Below are positions 1 through 5,310 of a stretch of 5,310 bases of DNA, piece after piece (position 1 is the stretch's first letter; each line of letters begins with the position of its first letter). Under the pieces are notes generated by a model that did no database searches, was not told the origin of the DNA, and was given only the letters and a program-made list of their open reading frames with translations. A program made the translations under genes and the position numbers. The stretch comes from Acidobacteriota bacterium (GTDB lineage: Bacteria; Acidobacteriota; UBA890; WLXD01), in the NCBI GenBank assembly GCA_022571615.1, contig JACZXM010000084.1:3701-9010 (forward strand), read 5' to 3'.

Positions 1-1153
1 ACGTCTGGGGGCAACGGCCGAGGAGCGTGCGGCGAAGGCGCCGACGGAGCGCGAACGGATGTACCTGGAGGCCCTCGAGGCTCTGTACTCCGGCACGGGC
101 AGCAAGACGGCGCGTGACGCCGCCTACATGCGTGCCATGCAGCGGCTGACGGAGTCGTATCCGGAAGATCATGAGGCGCGGGCCTTCTACGCCCTCTCGA
201 TCCTGGGGAGTCGCGATGGCACGCGCGACTTCGCCACCTACATGCGGGCCGCGGCCACGGTGCAACCGGTCTTCGACGCTAATCACGACCACCCCGGGGC
301 GGCGCATTATCTGATCCACTCGTTCGACGATCCGGTGCACGCCCCGCTCGGCTTGCCCGCCGCCCTGGCCTACTCGGACATCGCTCCCGACGCCGCCCAC
401 GCCCAGCACATGACGAGCCACATCTTCGTCGCCACGGGAATGTGGGAGGCCGCGGTGACGGCCAACAGGCGCGCCCGCGACATACAGGATGCACAGCGGG
501 TCGAGCGCGGAAGGGGGCCCAACCTCTGCGGGCACTATTCCTCTTGGCTCCACTACGGCCACCTGATGCTCGGCCAGGTCGCCGAGGCCGAGAGCCTCAT
601 GGACGCCTGCCACGGCAGTATCGTCGAGGGCCAGGCGGACACGACCTATTTCGCCCTGATGCGAGCCCGTCAGTTGCTCGACACGGGGGACTGGGGCCAG
701 GCCGAGAACTGGCAGGCTGAACTTGCCGAAGAGGGCGTCGACTGGACTGGGTCCTCGCCCCGTTTCCTATACCAGTTCGCCAACGCCTTCGCCGCGCTCC
801 GAGCCGGCGATCCGGCTCCGGCGACGGCCTTCGTGGCCGAGCACCATGACATCGAGGTGCAGGCTGAGCAAGTGCAGGTAGCCGAGCTAGCCGGCCTTCT
901 CGCCCTGCATGCGGGACGGCAAGAGGAGGGTGTCGCGATGCTGCGTGACGCTGCCGAGACCGAGGACTCGATGCCGTTCCAGTTCGGGCCACCGTTGATC
1001 GTCAAGCCCACCTTCGAGCTACTCGGAGAGGAGCTCTTGCTACTCGGTCGACACGAGGAGGCGGCCGCCGCCTTCGAGCGCGCCACCGGGCGCACCCCCG
1101 GCCGCACGCCGGCCGTTCGCGGCCTCGCCGAGTCGCGCGACTCGGCGCCATGA
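1..1153 (+). CDS. TPR-repeat protein, C-terminal part (5' end outside window)
   Basis: The frame is open from position 2 without a stop, so the ATG at 59 is probably internal. The 19 codons before it encode an Ala/Glu/Arg-rich helix ending in PTERER that runs smoothly into the next helix. About 383 residues are visible. Numbered from the ATG at 59, helical pairs of TPR character occur around residues 20-50, 99-140, 160-185, 199-224, 234-260, 272-300 and 317-345. Two His-rich blocks stand out: HPGAAHYLIH (78-87) and HAQHMTSHIF (114-123). I recognise these from an uncharacterised family of TPR proteins in environmental bacteria, whose members usually have about 180 more residues at the N-terminus, often with a signal peptide. 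The likely role is a protein-interaction scaffold, perhaps exported; no enzymatic function is evident. The last helix pair (317-345) matches the usual end of the family, so the C-terminus looks intact. The gene ends with an ATGA that could couple it to the next gene. Confidence 0.85.
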   Translation, partial: RLGATAEERAAKAPTERERMYLEALEALYSGTGSKTARDAAYMRAMQRLTESYPEDHEARAFYALSILGSRDGTRDFATYMRAAATVQPVFDANHDHPGAAHYLIHSFDDPVHAPLGLPAALAYSDIAPDAAHAQHMTSHIFVATGMWEAAVTANRRARDIQDAQRVERGRGPNLCGHYSSWLHYGHLMLGQVAEAESLMDACHGSIVEGQADTTYFALMRARQLLDTGDWGQAENWQAELAEEGVDWTGSSPRFLYQFANAFAALRAGDPAPATAFVAEHHDIEVQAEQVQVAELAGLLALHAGRQEEGVAMLRDAAETEDSMPFQFGPPLIVKPTFELLGEELLLLGRHEEAAAAFERATGRTPGRTPAVRGLAESRDSAP

Positions 1154-1201
1154 CTGCCACGGCGTGGTGCCGTAGCGCGGACAAGCTGAGGTTACTGACT
1201 C

Positions 1202-1206
1202 GAGAG
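1202..1206 (+). promoter_or_regulatory. Likely ribosome binding site deciding the start at 1213
   Basis: GAGAG lies six bases before the ATG at 1213. It would touch the ATG at 1207 directly, which is too close for initiation there. For the ATG at 1150 the best upstream purines lie inside the TPR gene and are not convincing. The match to Shine-Dalgarno is partial, so this is supporting evidence only. Confidence 0.45.
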
Positions 1207-1212
1207 ATGAAT

Positions 1213-2127
1213 ATGGCAACAAACAAGATCCTCACGGTGGTCTGCGGCGCGATGCTCCTGAGCACGAGCGCAGCGGATGCACAGAACGAGAACGCCCTCA
1301 AGCGAGCCTTGGAAGGCACGATGGTCACGGTCAAGATCGACATGCCGGCGACCCAGAGCGGGATCGACCTGTATCCGGATCGCGATCCCCAGATTGAGTT
1401 CTCCAAGTATGGCGACCGCATCAAGAGATACGGAATCTCGATCAAGGCCGGAGCCTCCGTCTTGATCACCTTGGTCAAGGTCAAGGGAAAGCACATCGAG
1501 TTCCAGCTCGCGGGCGGCGGGTACGGTACCTCTGGAGACGAATCGGTGCCCTCGACCTACGTCAGCTTGCCGTCCAAGAGCCAACGCGAGGAGGACCTCG
1601 AGGAAGACCTCAGGAACGAAGATGACCCCGTCAGGAAGCGCTCCATGGAGCGTGAGCTCGATCGGCTCAAGAGAGATCGCCAGCGCGACTACGAGCGCGA
1701 CAAGGCCGACGCCGAGTTCCGCGCCGAGCAGGCCCGCGAACGGATCCGCCAGAAGCGTCTGACCGCGGGCTCGCGGTTCAACGTCCGCTACGACAGTGGC
1801 GTTCCAGCGCGCGCACTCACACCGGGCGGGCTCATGGCCGCCCTCGGCAAATACGTGACTTTCGCGGGCGAGGCGGAGACCCAGGTCGCATATCCGGGAC
1901 CGGGGCAAGGAACCCCGGCCGGTACTGCCCCAAGAGGGCTGGTGCCGATTCGCAAGGGGATGAGCGAACAGGAAGTGTACGCTGTCTTCGGAGCCCCCGC
2001 ATCGCGGGTCGAAACCAGCGAGGGATCGCTACGGGCCGTGGTGTGCACGTACGAGCTCTACGAGTTCTCGGTCGAAGCAACGTTTGTCAGCGGTGCGCTG
2101 GTCAAGTACAGCATCGCGTCCCGGTAG
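1213..2127 (+). CDS. Secreted protein with charged helical middle and BamE/SmpA-like C-terminal domain
   Basis: In-frame ATGs lie at 1150, 1207 and 1213. I chose 1213 because GAGAG at 1202-1206 sits six bases upstream and the protein then begins with a signal peptide: MATNK, a hydrophobic stretch, and ADA|Q as a signal peptidase I site after residue 23. There is no lipobox. The product is 304 residues. Residues about 34-106 look beta-rich and end in a Gly-rich GGGYG turn; this part resembles uncharacterised secreted proteins of Acidobacteria-like organisms. Residues 123-183 are almost entirely Glu, Asp, Arg, Lys and Gln, so probably a long helix or coiled coil. Residues 243-304 (IRKGMSEQEVYAVFGAPASR, then short strands ending VEATFVSGALVKYSI) fit the SmpA/OmlA/BamE-type fold, known from outer-membrane assembly lipoproteins and many other envelope proteins. 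Location is inferred to be the periplasm or outside. It may share an mRNA with the TPR gene. Two TAG stops follow each other at 2125-2130. The exact function is unknown. Confidence 0.85.
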   Translation: MATNKILTVVCGAMLLSTSAADAQNENALKRALEGTMVTVKIDMPATQSGIDLYPDRDPQIEFSKYGDRIKRYGISIKAGASVLITLVKVKGKHIEFQLAGGGYGTSGDESVPSTYVSLPSKSQREEDLEEDLRNEDDPVRKRSMERELDRLKRDRQRDYERDKADAEFRAEQARERIRQKRLTAGSRFNVRYDSGVPARALTPGGLMAALGKYVTFAGEAETQVAYPGPGQGTPAGTAPRGLVPIRKGMSEQEVYAVFGAPASRVETSEGSLRAVVCTYELYEFSVEATFVSGALVKYSIASR

Positions 2128-2131
2128 TAGC

Positions 2132-2167
2132 ATGGCAGCCTGCGGCACAGGTGGCGCGGGCTGCTAT
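2132..2167. terminator. Strong hairpin between convergent genes, possible bidirectional terminator
   Basis: Bases 2132-2144 pair with 2155-2167 to form a 13-bp stem with two G-T(U) wobbles (2134/2165 and 2141/2158). Its core, GCAGCC with GGCTGC, is perfect. The 10-base loop can add a short inner pairing after one mismatch. The stem begins two bases after the second TAG of the plus-strand gene and contains the TAG stop of the minus-strand ABC-F gene (2164-2166). Neither strand has a real T tract after the stem, so this is not a classical intrinsic terminator. In GC-rich bacteria U-poor hairpins between convergent genes can still help end transcription or protect 3' ends. The pairing is seen directly; the function is inferred. 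Confidence 0.55.
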
Positions 2168-4098
2168 TCCAGGGCCACGATCTCCTCCTCGGCGCTTTCC
2201 CACTCCGCCATCAGCTCCTCCACTCTTGACCGGAGCTTTTTCTGCTCCGCTTCCAGCCGGCGCACCTCCTGCTGGCGGCTGCGCTGGTAGTAGGCGGGGT
2301 CACAGAAGGTCTCGTCGATCTCGTGAATGCGGGCCTCGGCCTGCTCGATCTGCTGCACGAGCTTGTCGCGCCGATTGGCCAGTTGGCGCAACCGGCGCCG
2401 GTCCTCCGGGCTCCTTGCTTGGCCCCTCTCGGGCCGAGGGGCCGCCTTCTTGGCCCGGCGCTTCTGCGTTCGCGCCTTGAGCACGACCTTGTCCACATCG
2501 AGATGATCGTCACCGCAGTAGTGGACGTACTCCTCGTAGCTGCCTGCGTAGTCGAGGATGCCGTCGGGCTTGATCTCGAGAATGCGGGTGGCGAGCTGGG
2601 CGACGAACCATCGATCGTGGGATACGAAGATGAGCGTTCCCGGGTAGCTCTTGAGACCCTCGACCAGTGCCTCGATGGATTCCAGGTCGAGATGGTTGGT
2701 GGGCTCATCGAGCACTAGAACATTGGGCTTCTGGATCGCCAGCCGGCAAAAGACCAGGCGTGCTGCCTCGCCGCCCGAGAGTGCGCCGAGCCGTTTCTTT
2801 GCATCGTCGCCGGAAAACAACACCAGCCCCAGTTGAGCCCGGACGAAGCCGAACGACTCTCCGGCGCTGCAATCCCGGATGAAGCTCTCGACCGTCTGTT
2901 CCTCCGAGTCCAGCTGCTCGCGGTGATCCTGAGCTAAGTAGCCGAGATGGGTCTCGTATCCCCACTGCACGGCGCCAGCGTCGGCCACCAGCTCGTGCAC
3001 GGCAATCTTGAGCAGCGTTGACTTGCCGATGCCGTTGGGCCCCATGATCGCCAGCCGGTCGCCGCGACGCACGGTGAGATCCACGCCCTGGAGCACGCTG
3101 TTGTCACCGAATGCCTTCGCGACACCCTCAATCTCGAGCACCTCCCGGCCGCTGGCGCGCTGCTGCGCGAAACGAAAGCTGGGGTAGCAACGCGAGCTGG
3201 GCGGCAGTTCCTGCAGCCCCTCGGCCTTTTTCTCGATCAGGCGTACCTTGCTCTGCGCCTGGCGCGCCTTGCTCGCCTTGGCGCGGAACCGATCGACAAA
3301 GGCCTGGTGGTGGGCGATCTCCTTCTGGCGCTTGACGATGTCCTTTCCCCGACGCTCGCGCTCCGCCTGTTTGGCCTGGACGAACCGCGTGTAGTCGCCG
3401 TTGTAGAGCGTGACCGTCTGGTAATCGACGTCGAGAATATGCGTGCATACGTTGTCGAGGAACCGGTGGTCGTGCGAGATGACCACCACGGGGCCACCGA
3501 AGTCCTGTAGGAACTTCTCCAGCCAGCGAATCGAGAGGATGTCCAGATGGTTGGTCGGCTCGTCCAGCAGCAGCGCTTCCGGAGATCCGGCCAATACCTG
3601 GGCCAACAGGACCCTGAGCTTGAACCCGCCTGAGAGCGTCGTCAGCGGCTGATGATGCACCGCTGTCGGCAGGCCCAGGCCTTCCAGGATCTCCGCCGCC
3701 CGCGCCTCTGCCGCGTAGCCATCGTGGCGCACGATGATGTCCTCGAGCTCGGAAAAACGCTCGGCGTCAAACTCCTCTTCCGCTCCCGCCAGCAGCGCCT
3801 CCTTGGCGACCATCGCCTCCCGCAGCTCCCGATTCCCGGCCATGACCACGCCGAGAATCTCCTCCTGCTCGTGCAAGAACTGGTCCTGTTGTAGGGCTCC
3901 GATCTTGAGCCGCTTGGGGATCGAGACCACTCCCTCGCTCGGCGACTCGACCCCGGTCATGATGTTGAGCAAGGTCGTCTTGCCCGAGCCGTTGGCGCCC
4001 ACTAATCCATACCGCGCGCCGGGGTTGAGCCGGAAGGAGGCGTCGCTAAATAGCGTCTGGTCGCCGAATGACTTGCCGAGGCCGGAGATCGAGATCAT
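2164..4098 (-). CDS. ABC-F family ATPase, YbiT-like with Uup-like C-terminal coiled coil
   Basis: This 644-residue protein has two ABC ATPase domains and no membrane segments. Domain 1 has Walker A GANGSGKTT (34-42), signature LSGGF (155-159), Walker B ending in DE (Glu180) and the switch SHD (His209). Domain 2 has Walker A GPNGIGKST (353-361), signature LSGGE (440-444), Walker B ending in DE (Glu465) and SHD (His494). Both Walker B motifs continue as PTNHLD, typical of ABC-F. All catalytic residues are present, so it should be an active ATPase. The linker (about 235-318) holds the basic KASKARQAQSKVR helix that reaches toward P-site tRNA in ABC-F proteins. DGYAAEARA, IRWLE, CTHILDVDY and LVLFSGDDAKK are close to E. 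coli YbiT. YbiT itself is about 530 residues; here residues 545-644 add a basic stretch and a coiled coil like the Uup C-terminal domain. The role is inferred: ribosome-bound translation factor relieving stalling or aiding assembly. An antibiotic-resistance role is possible but nothing points to it. Start ATG is at 4096-4098, in frame with a normal ABC-F N-terminus. Confidence 0.95.
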   Translation of the reverse strand: MISISGLGKSFGDQTLFSDASFRLNPGARYGLVGANGSGKTTLLNIMTGVESPSEGVVSIPKRLKIGALQQDQFLHEQEEILGVVMAGNRELREAMVAKEALLAGAEEEFDAERFSELEDIIVRHDGYAAEARAAEILEGLGLPTAVHHQPLTTLSGGFKLRVLLAQVLAGSPEALLLDEPTNHLDILSIRWLEKFLQDFGGPVVVISHDHRFLDNVCTHILDVDYQTVTLYNGDYTRFVQAKQAERERRGKDIVKRQKEIAHHQAFVDRFRAKASKARQAQSKVRLIEKKAEGLQELPPSSRCYPSFRFAQQRASGREVLEIEGVAKAFGDNSVLQGVDLTVRRGDRLAIMGPNGIGKSTLLKIAVHELVADAGAVQWGYETHLGYLAQDHREQLDSEEQTVESFIRDCSAGESFGFVRAQLGLVLFSGDDAKKRLGALSGGEAARLVFCRLAIQKPNVLVLDEPTNHLDLESIEALVEGLKSYPGTLIFVSHDRWFVAQLATRILEIKPDGILDYAGSYEEYVHYCGDDHLDVDKVVLKARTQKRRAKKAAPRPERGQARSPEDRRRLRQLANRRDKLVQQIEQAEARIHEIDETFCDPAYYQRSRQQEVRRLEAEQKKLRSRVEELMAEWESAEEEIVALE

Positions 4099-4108
4099 GA
4101 GAATCGCG

Positions 4109-4117
4109 AAGATAGCA
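4109..4117 (-). promoter_or_regulatory. Weak candidate extended -10 promoter for the ABC-F gene
   Basis: Read on the minus strand, TGCTATCTT matches TGn plus a -10 hexamer with four of six consensus bases. No good -35 box is found at 16 to 18 bases upstream. If used, transcription would start only about five bases before the ABC-F ATG. That would fit the absence of any Shine-Dalgarno-like sequence before that ATG. The gene may instead be read through from the regulator upstream. Confidence 0.2.
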
Positions 4118-4157
4118 CGGGGGTGGTAAGGCGGCTTTCGGACCTAGAAGCAGGCCG

Positions 4158-5310
4158 CTATGTGCCCGCCGCCGCAATGATCTGTTCGCGCACCTCGTCG
4201 AGCCACGGCCGTGGACGGTGGGCAGTGTTTTCGGCACAAGGCGGCGAGCGCGGGCAGGCGGTACTGCGCGGGCAGATGATGCTGGCGGGTGATTCGAGAC
4301 CCTCTTCCAGCCATCCGATGTTGAGGATCTTGCCGATCCGCGCGATCTCTTCTCGCGCGACGGTAGGGATCTCCGCTGAGCCGCTCTGGCGTCGGCACGC
4401 TGCGCCGATCGCATCGACGATGCCGTCTGCGTCCATGCCCTGCTCACACAGTGCGGGCGACAGATCGATCCCGGCGCACAGGACGTGTGTGTTTCCGGCG
4501 GCATTGCGTGTGCGCAGCGACTCGCAACAGTACAACCGCGACTCATCCTGCGTCTGGAGGATCGAGATCTGCGAAAGGCGACGTTTGGCCTTCGTGTTGA
4601 GCATCCGGAACACCGCCCACTGCCGACACGGATCCGACACCAGCCGCATGTTGCCCCAAGGCAGCGGAATGCCGTTGGCGCGGTAAACGGCGCGCAGGTT
4701 TCCCGGCGGATAGGCATCGAAGTAGTGCCAGTGACGATAGGGGGACACAGCGGTCATCCGCCTCATTACCACCGATGGCGTCAGCTCGATGCTCTTGCCC
4801 GCGGTGATCGAGTGGGCGGTTCGGATCAGGAACTGCCGAAATGGACGCGCCGGACACAGCAGCGCACCCGCGAAGAAGCTGCACTCGAAGTCGCGCCAGG
4901 CGAGAAGGATGTCCCGGGAGTCGATCTGGCGCGGATCGGTCTGGGCCGGCGTCGGTCCGCTGACCTGACCACCGGTAACACTGCTGGATCGAAGGCCATC
5001 CCCGCCGTGAAGCACTTTGTGGGCTAGCTGGGTGGCGAGATCGTAACGCAGCCGCGCCGGGTCCTGCTGCAATCGTCGATTCACGTAGACCGTACCGGGC
5101 GGTTCAAAGAACGACCGCACCATGGTCTTGATCTCGACGCCGGCGTCATCGGTCGTCGTGAACGATCGGCGCTCGAACCACCTGATCTGCAGGTCGTGTT
5201 TCCCGTACAACGCCAGCAGTTCGTCGACGCGCAGCGGGAACTGCCTCGAGCCCACCTCGTCGGCGGCACGCTCGAGGTCCGGGAAACGGTTATGGTGCTT
5301 TTCCTGATAG
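4158..5310 (-). CDS. XRE-type regulator with degenerate IrrE/ImmA domain and ScfR/DUF3612-like C-terminus (5' end outside window)
   Basis: The frame stays open to the right edge. The residues before the GTG at 5253-5255 (YQEKHHNRFPDLERAADE) match the linker usually found between the helix-turn-helix and IrrE-like domains of this family, so that GTG is internal and the DNA-binding domain should lie beyond 5310. Numbered from that GTG, residues about 10-140 fit the IrrE/ImmA-type fold. The usual HExxH is HKVLH (79-83), so the metal ligands remain but the catalytic Glu is Lys; proteolysis is unlikely. FECSFFAGALLCPARPFRQF (123-142) matches the conserved helix after the metal motif in such regulators. 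Residues 160-345 form a Cys-rich domain with RRMTAVSPYRHWHYFDAYPP and NGIPLPWGNM, which I associate with DUF3612-type XRE regulators related to ScfR/RamB (DUF2083). It ends with Cys328, Cys334 and Cys340. Relatives sense acyl-CoA or short-chain fatty-acid status and control glyoxylate or propionate metabolism; the ligand here is unknown. It is followed on the same strand by the ABC-F gene after 59 bases. Family is fairly sure, subfamily less so. Confidence 0.8.
   Translation of the reverse strand, partial: YQEKHHNRFPDLERAADEVGSRQFPLRVDELLALYGKHDLQIRWFERRSFTTTDDAGVEIKTMVRSFFEPPGTVYVNRRLQQDPARLRYDLATQLAHKVLHGGDGLRSSSVTGGQVSGPTPAQTDPRQIDSRDILLAWRDFECSFFAGALLCPARPFRQFLIRTAHSITAGKSIELTPSVVMRRMTAVSPYRHWHYFDAYPPGNLRAVYRANGIPLPWGNMRLVSDPCRQWAVFRMLNTKAKRRLSQISILQTQDESRLYCCESLRTRNAAGNTHVLCAGIDLSPALCEQGMDADGIVDAIGAACRRQSGSAEIPTVAREEIARIGKILNIGWLEEGLESPASIICPRSTACPRSPPCAENTAHRPRPWLDEVREQIIAAAGT

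Noticed and set aside
59..61. ATG as the start codon of the TPR protein
   Set aside because: There is no stop upstream in frame, and positions 2-58 encode residues that fit the family, so the gene begins before the window.
597..1107. Two minus-strand open frames inside the TPR gene
   Set aside because: They encode low-complexity Arg/Ser/Pro-rich sequence, as expected from the antisense of GC-rich codons.
1159..1173. Small hairpin (ACGGC/GCCGT) after the TPR stop as a terminator
   Set aside because: It has only five base pairs and no T tract, and the gap to the next gene is short. It is likely chance in GC-rich DNA.
1591..1616. Near-duplicate GAGGACCTC / GAAGACCTC as a repeat element
   Set aside because: It simply encodes a local Glu-Glu-Asp-Leu repeat within the charged helix and is too short to be an element in its own right.
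1192..1908. Long open frame of 238 codons on the minus strand opposite the secreted-protein gene
   Set aside because: It is a mirror of a GC-rich coding region. Its translation is rich in Arg, Leu, Val and Asp repeats with no recognisable domain, while the plus strand has a signal peptide and a known fold.
2164..4098. ABC transporter ATPase
   Set aside because: Two ABC domains in one chain, the inter-domain ABC-F linker, no membrane segments and no permease gene nearby indicate an ABC-F protein and not a transporter subunit.
4123..4686. 187-codon open frame on the plus strand opposite the regulator gene
   Set aside because: The minus strand carries a well-supported regulator over the same bases. 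The plus-strand product has no motif and no ribosome binding site.
5253..5255. GTG as the start codon of the regulator
   Set aside because: The frame is open upstream to the window edge, and the residues before the GTG match the family linker, so the true start lies outside.

Overview
The window is a GC-rich, gene-dense piece of bacterial chromosome with strong preference for G or C at third codon positions. It holds four protein genes in two convergent pairs, and two of the genes run off the window edges. I see no RNA gene, mobile element, CRISPR array or phage gene. The TPR protein and the secreted protein resemble uncharacterised families that I associate with Acidobacteria, Gemmatimonadota and similar environmental lineages. 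That taxonomic guess is weak, because the other two genes are widespread.

Left half, plus strand. The C-terminal part of a tetratricopeptide-repeat protein (stop at 1151-1153) is followed closely by a secreted protein of about 304 residues. The latter has a signal peptide, a beta-rich N-terminal domain, a highly charged helical middle and a C-terminal SmpA/BamE-like domain. The second gene starts either by an ATGA overlap with the first or, more likely, about 60 bases later, where the signal peptide begins. The two may be co-transcribed.

Centre. The plus-strand pair ends in two consecutive TAG stops. Only 36 bases separate it from the end of the minus-strand ABC-F gene. A strong 13-bp imperfect hairpin (2132-2167) fills this gap and includes the ABC-F stop codon. 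It could act as a shared terminator for both strands.

Right half, minus strand. A 644-residue ABC-F ATPase of YbiT type carries an extra Uup-like C-terminal coiled coil. These soluble twin-ATPase proteins act on ribosomes, not on membrane transport. Fifty-nine bases upstream of it ends a regulator-like protein that is cut by the right edge. It has a degenerate IrrE/ImmA-type domain (HKxxH instead of HExxH) and a cysteine-rich C-terminal domain like those of XRE-family acyl-CoA/short-chain fatty-acid regulators (ScfR/RamB type, or the related DUF3612 type). Its DNA-binding domain is expected beyond position 5310. The ABC-F gene may have its own weak extended -10 promoter and an almost leaderless mRNA.

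I did not find a convincing new multi-gene system. The points most worth checking are the regulator's altered metal motif and cysteine cluster, the YbiT-plus-coiled-coil architecture, the three-part secreted protein, and the hairpin between the convergent genes.
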